The notes under the pieces: generated by a model
Told to the model about the DNA's origin: nothing
The model's input: the letters and a program-made list of their open reading frames with translations, nothing else
Database searches by the model: none
Shown: positions 44,613 to 53,634 of the stretch, in pieces
Position numbering within the stretch: position 1 is the stretch's first letter
Layout of the letters: each line of letters starts with the position of its first letter
DNA from: Geminicoccaceae bacterium
GTDB taxonomy: Bacteria; Pseudomonadota; Alphaproteobacteria; Geminicoccales; Geminicoccaceae
Length of the DNA: 64,000 nt
Direction of reading: 5' to 3'
NCBI GenBank assembly: GCA_028285265.1
Contig: JANQPX010000068.1
Span: forward strand, 33,766-97,765
Translations under genes and position numbers: made by a program

Positions 44613-44950
44613 CAATCTTGGGCCTTGCCGGCCGCGCCGATATAGGTCTGCGTAAGGTCCCAGATTGACATATCCATCGAGCCCTTCATGAATTCCGAGG
44701 ACCGCTCCACCATGGCCTTCATGTACGGCGTTTCGCGATGAGGACCCATGAAGAAAGCTTTGTCGGACCAGAACTCATAAAGCATGAATTCATGAGGGGC
44801 GTCCGGGTTCTGATGAAGGTTGATCGAAATGCAGGCTTCCTCCTCTATGACCTGCGGAATGAATGCTTCCATCTCCGCTCTGGCACGTTCCTCCATGCCG
44901 TCTTTGGCTTCGAATCTAACGAGCAGGACGAGTTCAGGCTGGGTTGTCAT
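44612..44950 (-). CDS. ABM-domain quinol monooxygenase-like protein
   Basis: 112 residues, one ferredoxin-like ABM domain: ELVLLVRFEAKDGMEERARA, EACISINLHQNPDAPHEFML and YEFWSDKAFFMGPHRETPYM. YgiN-like members oxidise quinols without cofactor. ATG 44950 gives the family start; a long upstream extension is the shadow of the NTF2-like gene. Translationally coupled to the VOC gene. Confidence 0.85.
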   Translation of the reverse strand: MTTQPELVLLVRFEAKDGMEERARAEMEAFIPQVIEEEACISINLHQNPDAPHEFMLYEFWSDKAFFMGPHRETPYMKAMVERSSEFMKGSMDMSIWDLTQTYIGAAGKAQD

Positions 44951-45003
44951 GGTATTGCTATACCTCTCTCTTCTTTCTTGATGAGTTTGACGAACGGTTG
45001 AAC

Positions 45004-45558
45004 TCAGCGCCGGACCGGGCCGGAGATATGCTCGTGAACTATTTGCCAGGCACCTTGATCGTTGCGTTCCCAACCAAGAGTCGCGTGCCATTCGCCTTCT
45101 TGTGGCTCACCGCTGTCTTCATGCCGAACAAGCGATTTGAAGGTGAAAGCTGTCCAAGCAGTATCGCTACTTGCGGAAATTCTTAGATCATCATAGCTAG
45201 TGAGTTCCCAGTAGCTATGAGCCTGCATCACTGGCAACCATAGAGGCTCGTAGACACGCCAGCCCTTGATGACCGTCTGCGCTGGCGACATCAGATCAAA
45301 AGCGAGCAAGTCTTCATCTGCGCTGTAAAGATCGGAGATGCGATCCATCTCAAAGCGCTCGTTTTTGGGACTCCATGTAAAGGTAACCCAACGCTCCACC
45401 AACGCTTGCAGTGTGGCGGCATCGTCTGCAGACGCTCGACTTGGGCTGCCAGCGACTGCTGCTGTAGCGATAATGCAAAGAAAAACCCAAGTACGAATAT
45501 TTGGCGTCCGCTTTGTTTGATTTCGTCTATCGACCACAGATTCGCGCCTTTGTTTCAT
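45004..45558 (-). CDS. Secreted NTF2/SnoaL-like protein, first gene of dual-Mo operon
   Basis: 184 residues with a basic start and signal segment (TWVFLCIIATAAVAGSPSRA). The mature part resembles the protein at 32262-32813: LAFDLMSPAQTVIKG-type strand, YWELTSYDDLRISASSDTAW, and WERNDQGAWQIVHEHISGPV. Probably periplasmic, where it would meet the two exported Mo enzymes; a ligand-binding or isomerase role is a guess. The ABM gene starts 53 bp downstream. Confidence 0.75.
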   Translation of the reverse strand: MKQRRESVVDRRNQTKRTPNIRTWVFLCIIATAAVAGSPSRASADDAATLQALVERWVTFTWSPKNERFEMDRISDLYSADEDLLAFDLMSPAQTVIKGWRVYEPLWLPVMQAHSYWELTSYDDLRISASSDTAWTAFTFKSLVRHEDSGEPQEGEWHATLGWERNDQGAWQIVHEHISGPVRR

Positions 45559-45964
45559 GCGAGCGCATCACCATTCGAACTGGGCTATGGATCGATACGC
45601 AGCCTTGAAAGTTACCTTGAGCCTTTGGATCCCGTAGAGGACCAATCTCACCTTGTTCTCGAAAGAATCATTGCACCTTTTGAGACAGTTCTCTTTCAAG
45701 ATTCTGGAGAATTTTTATAAAATGCGGCGCCATCTTGGCTCATCATCAATGGACGCATTGCATCATCATAAAAGTCTTGAAAGTCTGCATTGGTTGAACA
45801 TGCCTTGCCGGTGTCCAAGAGCCTTGCCAATAGTCGTAAGCCTGGGCCGGCATGTAAGTCCGGGGGGCTACCTAAGGGCCTCCATGCTGGCCGATTCTGT
45901 AGAGCCTGTCAGTTTGTTAGACCGTGGCAAGCATGAGCAAAAGAACATGTGAATCGAATGATAG
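45559..45964. other. Divergent promoter region, no gene seen
   Basis: About 400 bp between the NTF2-like operon start and the adenylate cyclase gene. A short perfect palindrome ATGCG-AG-CGCAT (45557-45568) overlaps the operon start codon. No regulator gene lies adjacent, in contrast to the other operons. Confidence 0.45.
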
Positions 45965-47851
45965 ATGTTTCGATCAATCCCTTCCATGACCAACAGTGAG
46001 GGCGGACCAACAAGTCTCGTTGATCGAGATTCTGTAAAGGGAAGCTCGATCACCCGATTGCTGCCGTGTGTTCTCATTGGGCTCGTACTCACTGCTTCAT
46101 TGCCCATCATTGTTCTCGGCTACATCGGTGCAAGGGACAATACAACTCGTCTATTGCGCGATCGCGCTGAACTAACAATCAACAGTGTGGTCAGCCGAAT
46201 CGCCACGCATCTCGATCCACCGCGTCACCAGCTTCGCTATATTCAGTCGGTGTACCAGCAGAGATCCCACAAGAATGTCGGTTCCACCCAGGCCGACATG
46301 GGCGACTTCATTGTTGGAGCGCTCGCAGCGACACCTCAAGTCACGGGGATCGGTCACGTGCTGCCCAACCGATCAATGCGCAGGTACAACCGAAGTGACT
46401 TCAGTATCTATTTTGAAGATTCCGCTCGTGTCCCGGCCGTCGACGAGAGTCTAGCGGCAGCACGCGACGGGGAGGGGATCCAATGGCTTTCGGCAGTAAG
46501 GAGCCCAATTCTACAAGAGACAATCTTACGGCTTGTTGCGCCACTTAGAGATACTGAAGACCGATTTCAGGGAGCGCTCATAGCGGCCGTGAAAACATCA
46601 GCGCTATCCGAATACCTGAAGCAGCTAAGAGACCAAGGCAATCCCGTGGCCTTCATTCTTACTGATACCGGTCGTGTCGTGGCACATCCTTCCTTGACAC
46701 TCGACAGGATCGACAAAAACAAACGCAGCAACCAACCACTTCCAGCTCTTGATGCGATTGGCGACCCCGTTCTCGCCAAGATTTGGACAGGTGAGCGAAA
46801 ACCTCTCAGTTCCTTTGCTCCTTTTCGTCATGCGAAAGGTCATTGGGTCTGGGTGAACAACGAAAGCTATGCCTTCGTCTATCAGAAAGTTGAAGGCTTC
46901 GGCGCGAACCCCTGGACGGTTGGCGTTTACTTTCCCGGGAGCGAGACCCGCCGGGAACGCTGGATTGTTATGGGGGTCGGCCTTGGCGGCGGTGTCTTCT
47001 TATGTTTCGCACTCGCCGCTGCAATTTTCATTGGACGACAACTAGGACAGCCCATTCTAAGTCTCGCGAAGATGGCCAATCGCATCGAGGCACTGGAGTT
47101 CGACAGTGTACAGGCTCAGCCGCAGGGGCTCATCCGGGAGGTAAACCTTGCAACAACTGCGTTCGAGCGCACGGCAGCCGGCTTACGTCTGTTTGAGACA
47201 TATGTTCCTAGAAATCTCGTGCGGCGGCTTGTTGCCGCTGGATCAAAGCAGCCCCTAAGCGAGACCCGTGAGCTGACAATCATGTTCACGGACCTCGAGG
47301 GCTACAGCAGTTTTTCGCTCGGTCGCGAGGCACCGGAGATTGCGGCATACTTGAACGACATGCTTGCCTGCATTGGTCCTCAAATAGAGACGACAAGTGG
47401 AACCATCGACAACTTCATGGGTGATGGTGTGATGGCGTTTTGGGGTGCTCCGGAAGCGCAAGCCAATCACGCCAATTTGGCATGCCGAGCAGCCCTCGGG
47501 ATTGCCGAGGCGATTTCAAGAGAGAACGTTAGACGGCTCTCTGCCTCACTACCCAAATTCCGCCTTCGCATTGGTTTGCATACGGGCAGCGTTGTCGTGG
47601 GCAACATCGGCTTTGAGGGCCGCGTACACTATACGATCATTGGCGAAGCGGCCAATGTCGCACAGCGGATCGAGCAGCTAGGACGTGAGGTCGACCAGCA
47701 TGGCGACGATGTCGTCACTTTGGTCAGCAGCCAGATATACAAAGCGACGTCCGATTTTTTTCGTTTTGCCTCTGCTTTCGATAGGCCGGGCACGGCGGCA
47801 CTTCAATCAGCAGCACCAATTTTTCGGCTCATGTCAAAGCGGGATCGCTGA
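45965..47851 (+). CDS. Membrane class III adenylate/guanylate cyclase
   Basis: 628 residues: TM1 about 31-53, an extracytoplasmic sensor domain (dCache-like, about 60-330, with FILTDTGRVVAHPSLTLD), TM2 about 333-357, a HAMP-like linker (GRQLGQPILSLAKMANRIEA), and a class III catalytic domain. Metal Asp residues are in IMFTDLEGYSSF and FMGDGVMAFWG; the purine and transition-state region is HYTIIGEAANVAQRIEQL. Makes cAMP, less likely cGMP, in response to an outside signal. The start at 45965 lacks a clear site; ATG 45986 is an alternative. Confidence 0.88.
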   Translation: MFRSIPSMTNSEGGPTSLVDRDSVKGSSITRLLPCVLIGLVLTASLPIIVLGYIGARDNTTRLLRDRAELTINSVVSRIATHLDPPRHQLRYIQSVYQQRSHKNVGSTQADMGDFIVGALAATPQVTGIGHVLPNRSMRRYNRSDFSIYFEDSARVPAVDESLAAARDGEGIQWLSAVRSPILQETILRLVAPLRDTEDRFQGALIAAVKTSALSEYLKQLRDQGNPVAFILTDTGRVVAHPSLTLDRIDKNKRSNQPLPALDAIGDPVLAKIWTGERKPLSSFAPFRHAKGHWVWVNNESYAFVYQKVEGFGANPWTVGVYFPGSETRRERWIVMGVGLGGGVFLCFALAAAIFIGRQLGQPILSLAKMANRIEALEFDSVQAQPQGLIREVNLATTAFERTAAGLRLFETYVPRNLVRRLVAAGSKQPLSETRELTIMFTDLEGYSSFSLGREAPEIAAYLNDMLACIGPQIETTSGTIDNFMGDGVMAFWGAPEAQANHANLACRAALGIAEAISRENVRRLSASLPKFRLRIGLHTGSVVVGNIGFEGRVHYTIIGEAANVAQRIEQLGREVDQHGDDVVTLVSSQIYKATSDFFRFASAFDRPGTAALQSAAPIFRLMSKRDR

Positions 47852-47980
47852 GCCCCTAGCATGTTCGTTGACTTCATACCGTTCGAGCTACTCCAGATAT
47901 CGATGCACTGCTTAATCAGGCGCGTGATCTTTCGCGTACTGGCGGAATGGGAGCGGCGAGGGGATCAGCTGCCGGCAGCA

Positions 47981-48868
47981 CTAGGAGACATGTGACAGCC
48001 GGTAAGCATGCGGCGTTTGGCCTGTCGCGCGGCGGAAGGTCGTGGTCAAATGGCTTTGACTAGCAAACCCGGTCGCCAACGCTATTGAAGCGATTGACGC
48101 GGCGGTTCGTGAAAGAAGGTGCTCCGCTCGCCGAACCCGCCTTTCTAGAACAAATTGGTAAGGCGCCATGCCGGTCGATCTCTTGAACGCTCGCGCGAAG
48201 TTGTCTGTTGGCATCTGGGCAACAGCTGCGAGTTCGGCCAATGAGATATCGTCTGCGAGATGATTTTCCACGTAGTCGGAAATCTGTTGTATGACGCGAC
48301 GATTGAGACGACGCCCAAGAAAAGCATCAGTCACTGGCTGGGAGTCGAGTTTCATAAGCTGGAGTGCGATTAAGGCAACAGCATGTTCCATAAAGATAGC
48401 ACTAGGCTTCGCATCGGATTCAATTTCCTCACCAATGCGTGCAACGATCGTTTCGATAAATCGGTCACAGGAGTTGATCTGCGGCCTGAGATCATGGACG
48501 GGCTTAATGCATTCTAGACTTTCTGCAAGGACTGGATGAAAGAACAGACCCACATATTTTAGGTCGGCGGCCGAATACCAGGAATGTCGATCAACGCCGG
48601 CGGGGACAAAGGTGAGAGATCCCGGCCGATCGACTCCTTCGTAGTGCACCTGTCCGCCTACCCGCGCGCCGGTAAGCGCAGTGCCGCCATCGACCGTTAG
48701 ATTAATGCAGAACCAGGAGCTCCTTTGAACCAGCTCGGCATCGGTTCCGGACCAGGTCTTGACGGCAACGTAGATCGATTCCTTCAGCCAGGCCTGTTCG
48801 GCACACAGCTCAGCTTGACCGGATTTGATCCGTGTGCCGACAAGATCGATAGTTTGCCCTGGTGACAA
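47981..48868 (-). CDS. AraC-family transcriptional regulator
   Basis: 295 residues. C-terminal helix-turn-helix pair: DISLAELAAVAQMPTDNFAR and SIASIALATGFASQSHLTTT, ending TGQTPHAYRLSHV. N-terminus is a cupin-like effector domain (SLTFVPAGVDRHSWYSAADL). Convergent with the cyclase gene. The start is taken as the longest reasonable one. Possible target is the His-rich secreted protein downstream, but that lies on the same strand behind a 282-bp upstream gap. Confidence 0.85.
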   Translation of the reverse strand: MSPGQTIDLVGTRIKSGQAELCAEQAWLKESIYVAVKTWSGTDAELVQRSSWFCINLTVDGGTALTGARVGGQVHYEGVDRPGSLTFVPAGVDRHSWYSAADLKYVGLFFHPVLAESLECIKPVHDLRPQINSCDRFIETIVARIGEEIESDAKPSAIFMEHAVALIALQLMKLDSQPVTDAFLGRRLNRRVIQQISDYVENHLADDISLAELAAVAQMPTDNFARAFKRSTGMAPYQFVLERRVRRAEHLLSRTAASIASIALATGFASQSHLTTTFRRATGQTPHAYRLSHVS

Positions 48869-49150
48869 CAGAATAGCGCCCCTGCGCGATTACCAATCGG
48901 TGGAATGATAGCTGCTGTTCCTTTTGCACTGAGCCTCGTCTCCAGATCGGACGTACAAAGAACTTATAGGAGACGATCATTCCGACAAGACAACATTTCC
49001 TGGATTGTCGACGCTCCCTTTGATCGAGCCTTTCACATAGTCCGGGCGGCGTTGGCAGTCCAAACCATCGCCAAGATAGTCTAGGATTGCCAGAGATGTC
49101 GATTTGGTTCCTATGACTTTAGGGAACGCGTGATGTTCTACAAGCTGAGA

Positions 49151-49912
49151 TCATTTGACCTTGCCGGGCAACGTCAGGTCCCCTGAGGCAACGTCGAACA
49201 TGTCCGTTACGCAAAGCATTGGCGCGTGCAGGTCGGCGTTGATTCGAAGCGCCGTCGTGGTGCCGTCGTAAGATGCGCCTTCAATAACGTTGGTCTCGGC
49301 ATGAGCCAATACAACATTGATCTTGATTTCAGGGCCATCGAAGATCGGCGTGTAACCCGGACTATCAAGGAACATTGGCACGCCGGGCCACGTCGCAGGC
49401 ATTTTTGGTGTCTCGCCTTCAGGAATGTCGCGCACGCCCAAGGCTCCTGGGCCACACGCTTCATTCGGTGCCAGCACAACCCAGTGACTATGCCAATATC
49501 TGCCATCGTTCCCGGCATCGCCATCGAAGTTCTCGTCAAAAAGCGGGGTGTCATCGAAATCCGGATGGTTCGTCGCGGCGAGCGCCAAAATTCCAGTGCC
49601 GCCCTCAAAGCCAACAACTTCGGGATCGAGCGAAGTTGGCCAGACATAGGCCCAAACTGCTGACCCGGCAAAATCTCCGACAGCTTCTGGCGTAGAACCG
49701 CCAGCTACGCCCGACATTGTCATGTGAAAGGTTATAACGCGCCCATCACGATGTACGTGGGCAGCAAGGATATCAAAATCCGCCACCTTTGTATCGTCAA
49801 CCTGCGAGATGACGGCGTCCTCTTGATTCACAGCATGGCTGTGGTCGCCGCCCGCGTGGGCGGTTCCGATGGTCAGAGCGAGAAGTACGGTCGTAAGACC
49901 TAAGGCTTTCAT
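49151..49912 (-). CDS. Secreted His/Asp-rich protein of unknown function
   Basis: 253 residues with a signal peptide (MKALGLTTVLLALTIGTAHA) followed by GGDHSHA, a potential metal-binding start. The body has a beta-rich look (FDILAAHVHRDGRVITFHMT) and clusters DDTPLFDENFDGDAGNDG and HSHW that could bind Ca or transition metals. I do not recognise the family. A deleted paralogue remains at 15617-15727. The 282 bp upstream of the AraC gene to this gene's 3' end hold nothing recognisable. Confidence 0.65.
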   Translation of the reverse strand: MKALGLTTVLLALTIGTAHAGGDHSHAVNQEDAVISQVDDTKVADFDILAAHVHRDGRVITFHMTMSGVAGGSTPEAVGDFAGSAVWAYVWPTSLDPEVVGFEGGTGILALAATNHPDFDDTPLFDENFDGDAGNDGRYWHSHWVVLAPNEACGPGALGVRDIPEGETPKMPATWPGVPMFLDSPGYTPIFDGPEIKINVVLAHAETNVIEGASYDGTTTALRINADLHAPMLCVTDMFDVASGDLTLPGKVK

Positions 49913-50061
49913 GGGAGGTCGCTCCAGTTAGTTGACACCGGCTCACGATGAGTGTGGTTTCCGATAGGACGGGTGCGAAAGATGTCGATGCAAGTGATGA
50001 AGGCGTAGGGCTGACGATCAGGGGACGGCCGAAAGAACGTCAGTTCGGTAGGCCCCGAAGG

Positions 50062-50445
50062 TCATGCTGGCTTGGCCGAACCATTGATCGCCCGATCAAG
50101 GATGAGCGTATTGGCGGAATGGTTCATGCGCGTGATCTGACCGTTTTTGAACCACCAAACGTGCGAAAAGGGCGCTTTGAATGAGCTGCCGGTCTCCTTG
50201 GCGACACCGGCATAATGGCCAAGAACGACCACAGCATCGCCGGCATCCAAGTAGGTTTCAGGAATGGCACGCCACTCGGAGAATTGGGCCGCAAGCTTTG
50301 GCCACCAAACTTCAAAGACTTCGTTGCGACCGTGATAGAGGCCGTCAGCAGGAAAGCCCTCGGCAAGCCGCCACTCTATCGTTTCGCTGACCATTTCGGG
50401 ATCGAGCGTGTCATACCATTTCTTGGCAAGGTCGACATTGTTCAT
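50062..50445 (-). CDS. SnoaL/NTF2-like protein, cytosolic
   Basis: 127 residues without a signal peptide. Pattern of the DUF1348/SnoaL-like fold: VDLAKKWYDTLDPEMVSETI, EVFEVWWPKLAAQFSEWRAI, and APFSHVWWFKNGQITRMNHS. AGGAGGAC before ATG 50445 fixes the start; the upstream extension is the shadow of the ene-reductase gene. 10 bp after that gene, so translationally linked. Possibly an isomerase or cyclase acting on the product of the reductase. Confidence 0.82.
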   Translation of the reverse strand: MNNVDLAKKWYDTLDPEMVSETIEWRLAEGFPADGLYHGRNEVFEVWWPKLAAQFSEWRAIPETYLDAGDAVVVLGHYAGVAKETGSSFKAPFSHVWWFKNGQITRMNHSANTLILDRAINGSAKPA

Positions 50446-50455
50446 TGTTGTCCTC

Positions 50456-51592
50456 CTAAACTGTAGCTGGCCATCGAGCACCCCGGTAGGACTGCGGCCA
50501 GGCAATGTTAGCTCCAAGTTCATGGGCACAGCGGAGAGGCCAGTGGGGGTCGCGTAGCGACGCACGTGCGATGAAGACTAAATCAGCCGAACCCGAGCGA
50601 ATGACATCATCGGCCAGATGTGGATCGCCGATTTGCCATCCTGCGGCCGTCATCATTCCACTAGCTTCGCGAAACTGCGCAGTTGTTGGCACGTGAAAGC
50701 CCGGTTCCGCCGGCCATCGAAACCCCGCTGCGATCCCACCGAGCGAGACATCGACGAAGTCCACGCCAGCCTTCCTCAGCGATGGAGCAAGGGCAAGCGA
50801 ATCGGCCAACGTCCAACCGCCATCCACACCGTCAAAGACGGAGAGGCGGATGGCCAGTGGTTTGGACGACGGCCAGTGCTGCCGGATTGACTCGACAACG
50901 TTAATGGCAAAACGAGATCGATTGGCGTGTGTTCCGCCATACTGATCCGTTCGTTTGTTGGTCAGGGGTGATAAGAACTGATGAACCAGATAACCGTGGC
51001 CACCGTGAATCTCGATCAGATCAAATCCCGCCGAGTGAGCGCGGCGGGCTGCAAGACCGAACGCTTCCACAATTTCGTGGATCTCACTGATGGCCAGCGG
51101 CCGGGGTACGGGACGATCTGACGCAAACGCAACCGTGCTTGGTGCAAGCGGTTGCCACCCGCCGTCAGCAATCGACAGAGCGTCTCTGCTCTCCCAAGGC
51201 GTGCGAACGCTGGCCTTCGATCCAGCATGACCGATTTGCATGCCCGGCACAGCGCCTTGCGCTTTGATGAATGTCGCCAGTGGGCGCAACGACTCAACAT
51301 GCGCATCGTCCCAGATCCCAAGGTCGGCAAGGGTGCTGCGTCCCTCGACGCTGACCGCAGTTTGCTCTGTCATGACGATAGCCGCGCCACCGATCGCGCG
51401 ACTGCCTAGATGGGCCAGATGCCAGGCTTGGACGTGGCCGTCGATCGCTTGATATTGCATCATCGGCCCCACCACGATGCGGTTCCGCAACGTGATATCG
51501 CGAAGCTGAAACGAGGAAAACAAGCCCTCTCCGACCGTTGCCGCTCCGGCATGCTCTTCGCCAGTCAATTGCGCTACCATCGTTCGTTCCAT
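50456..51592 (-). CDS. Old yellow enzyme family oxidoreductase (YqjM/NamA-like)
   Basis: About 378 residues. Visible: LRNRIVVGPMMQYQAIDGHV, LAHLGSRAIGGAAIVMTEQT, GMQIGHAGSKASV, FDLIEIHGGHGYLVHQFLSP, TDQYGGTHANRSRFA and LVFIARASLRDPHWPL. The His-Gly-Gly-His pattern is typical of the thermophilic-like (YqjM) class, unlike the classical enzyme at 37116-38186. Reduces enones with FMN and NADPH. Start ATG 51592 or 51580; both fit. Middle gene of the NmrA, ene-reductase, NTF2 operon. Confidence 0.88.
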   Translation of the reverse strand: MERTMVAQLTGEEHAGAATVGEGLFSSFQLRDITLRNRIVVGPMMQYQAIDGHVQAWHLAHLGSRAIGGAAIVMTEQTAVSVEGRSTLADLGIWDDAHVESLRPLATFIKAQGAVPGMQIGHAGSKASVRTPWESRDALSIADGGWQPLAPSTVAFASDRPVPRPLAISEIHEIVEAFGLAARRAHSAGFDLIEIHGGHGYLVHQFLSPLTNKRTDQYGGTHANRSRFAINVVESIRQHWPSSKPLAIRLSVFDGVDGGWTLADSLALAPSLRKAGVDFVDVSLGGIAAGFRWPAEPGFHVPTTAQFREASGMMTAAGWQIGDPHLADDVIRSGSADLVFIARASLRDPHWPLRCAHELGANIAWPQSYRGARWPATV

Positions 51593-51648
51593 GAAATCTT
51601 GTTGACAGACTTTGCGACTCAGCTCTTTCAGTATTTCCGGCAATACTT

Positions 51649-52545
51649 TCAGAATCCGCTAGGCGATGACGTGGTTCGGAAGCGATTTGCTTCATCGCGA
51701 ACGAATTTCTCGAAGGTGATCGGCCTGCGACCCAGGATGCGCTCTACGTCGTCCGTCAATGGTGGTCGCAGTACCCCGTCGCGAACCGCCGCCCAAAGCT
51801 CGACAAGCGAGTCGGCGATTGCCTCGGGCACATTCCATTGCAACAGGCCGGCTCTTGCTTCGGCCTCTGTAATCGGTACATAGCGAACCTGGCGTCCGAG
51901 CACCTTTGCGAAAACTGAGGCAATCTGGCTATGGTTCAACTTATCGATGCCTGTCAGGGTGTAGACTTGGTTAACGTGTTTGTCGGGCTCCGCCAGGAGC
52001 TTGGCGGCAACCGCCCCGATATCGCGGTTGTCAATGAGGGTAAGCGTGGCCTCAGGGCCAGTTCCGAAGGGCGCCGCGACAACGCCGTCTTTAGCTATAG
52101 GCCCGGCTGCAGCAAAAAAATTGTTGGTGAACGTACCTGCCCTGAGGATGATCCAGGACAGCGATGATCCTTTGAGGTAATTCTCGGCTTCGCCCAGCCA
52201 CCTCAGGGTACGGATAGGGGATGCGGCGTCGGCACCTACGCCCGAAAGCTGAACAACATGACGCGTACCGGCATTTTCTGCAGCCCGGACAAACGCTGCA
52301 TGCTTTTCAGGAAATGTTGGCTCATAGGCAGTAACAAGAAACGCGGTTTCGATGCCGTCGAGCGCCTTGGCGAGTGATGCGGGGTCCTCGTAGTCGCCAG
52401 CGACATAGCTGATGTTGGCGGCTTTGATGGGGGCCTTTGTGGGGTCGCGTAGCATGGCTCTAATTGGGATTTCAGTCCGTGCCAGAACTTCGAGAGTTGC
52501 TCTGCCATTGTTCCCTGTCCCGCCGGTTACGAGAATCTTAGCCAT
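51649..52545 (-). CDS. NmrA-like NAD(P)H:quinone oxidoreductase family protein
   Basis: 298 residues: KILVTGGTGNNGRATLEVLA, VAGDYEDPASLAKALDGIET, HVVQLSGVGADAASPI, WIILRAGTFTNNFFAAAGPI and IDNRDIGAVAAKLL. This order is that of QorB/NmrA-type proteins that bind NADPH. First gene of a three-gene operon, 117 bp from the divergent LysR start. The gap holds two palindromes. Confidence 0.88.
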   Translation of the reverse strand: MAKILVTGGTGNNGRATLEVLARTEIPIRAMLRDPTKAPIKAANISYVAGDYEDPASLAKALDGIETAFLVTAYEPTFPEKHAAFVRAAENAGTRHVVQLSGVGADAASPIRTLRWLGEAENYLKGSSLSWIILRAGTFTNNFFAAAGPIAKDGVVAAPFGTGPEATLTLIDNRDIGAVAAKLLAEPDKHVNQVYTLTGIDKLNHSQIASVFAKVLGRQVRYVPITEAEARAGLLQWNVPEAIADSLVELWAAVRDGVLRPPLTDDVERILGRRPITFEKFVRDEANRFRTTSSPSGF

Positions 52546-52556
52546 TAGTTATCGCC

Positions 52557-52581
52557 CTTCAGGTTCTGATTGATCCTGAAG
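52557..52581. promoter_or_regulatory. Inverted repeat CTTCAGG-N11-CCTGAAG in NmrA leader
   Basis: Perfect 7-bp arms just upstream of the NmrA start codon at 52545. It may be an operator half of the divergent region or an mRNA hairpin near the ribosome site. Confidence 0.35.
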
Positions 52582-52610
52582 ATAAGCTAATTAATGTCTC
52601 TTGGCCGATA

Positions 52611-52628
52611 AATGCCCTGCTAGGCATT
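52611..52628. promoter_or_regulatory. Palindrome AATGCC-N6-GGCATT in divergent gap
   Basis: Perfect 6-bp arms, 35 bp before the LysR start at 52663 and about 75 bp from the NmrA start; the natural site for autoregulation and operon control by that LysR. Confidence 0.45.
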
Positions 52629-52662
52629 CTAATAATGACTTCAATCATATATAGTGCTGATC

Positions 52663-53547
52663 ATGGATCTCAATGCACTCAAGATCTTTATCAAGATTGC
52701 CGAGCAACGGAGCTTCACTGAAGCAGCCGCATTGCTCGACATGACCCAATCAGGCGTGTCGCGAGCGGTAAGCCGCCTAGAAGCTGATCTCGGCGTAAAG
52801 CTGTTGAACCGCACAACCCGCAGCCAAAGTCTTACGCCTGATGGACAATCGTTCTACACGCGCTGTTCGCTTCTGCTTGCTGAGCTTGAGGATGCCGAGC
52901 AGCAACTTGTCGCGCGGCAGGACAAACCCAATGGGACACTCAAAATCACATCGCCCGTTGGATTTGGCCGTTCCATCTTGCTGCCGGTCTTAGCGCGCCT
53001 AACAAAGGACTACCCCGGCCTCGAGATCGAGGTGTCTCTCACGGACCGAATGGTCGATCTCACCGAGGAGGGAATTGACGCAGCCATACGTGTCGGAGAG
53101 ATCCCAGACTCCCGAGTCGTTGCACATCAACTCGGCCTGGTCCGTCTCGTTACCGTCGCTTCACCAGATTATCTTCGACATTTTGGCAAACCCGTAACAC
53201 CGGACGATTTGCAGCATCACAATTGCCTGACGATTCGTTTCGTGCCAACAGGTCGCCTCTACGACTGGCGTTTCCGGAAAAACGGTCGCGACATTCGAGT
53301 ACCAGTGTCCGGCAATTTAGTTCTCAATGCTGGCGACGCGCTGTTGGATCTTGCGATCGCGGGTCACGGTATCGTGCAAAGCCAAGCTTTCATGGCGCAA
53401 CGCGCTATCTCGGAAAAGACCGTTGTTCCCATACTCGAAGGATGGGCGGCTACACGAGGTCCGATTTCGTTGATCTACCCGCAGAATCGGCACCTGTCCT
53501 CCAAAGTACGTGCCTTTCGCGATGCACTCTCAATGGTAACAATCTGA
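52663..53547 (+). CDS. LysR-family transcriptional regulator (CrgA/DsdC-like branch)
   Basis: 294 residues from ATG 52663 (MDLNALKIFIKIAEQRSFTE), helix-turn-helix SFTEAAALLDMTQSGVSRAV, effector domain with SPVGFGRSILLPVLARLTKD and EEGIDAAIRVGEIPDS. A GTG 9 bp upstream is possible but gives a non-family start. Divergent from the NmrA, ene-reductase and NTF2 operon, its probable target. Confidence 0.9.
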   Translation: MDLNALKIFIKIAEQRSFTEAAALLDMTQSGVSRAVSRLEADLGVKLLNRTTRSQSLTPDGQSFYTRCSLLLAELEDAEQQLVARQDKPNGTLKITSPVGFGRSILLPVLARLTKDYPGLEIEVSLTDRMVDLTEEGIDAAIRVGEIPDSRVVAHQLGLVRLVTVASPDYLRHFGKPVTPDDLQHHNCLTIRFVPTGRLYDWRFRKNGRDIRVPVSGNLVLNAGDALLDLAIAGHGIVQSQAFMAQRAISEKTVVPILEGWAATRGPISLIYPQNRHLSSKVRAFRDALSMVTI

Positions 53548-53634
53548 CTTAGAGAAAGGCACTGGAAGGCACCATCGCCTCCTTGGGCTGTTGCTTCTCC
53601 GGATCAAATTGAGCTCGCGCTTAGTGCACACTCG

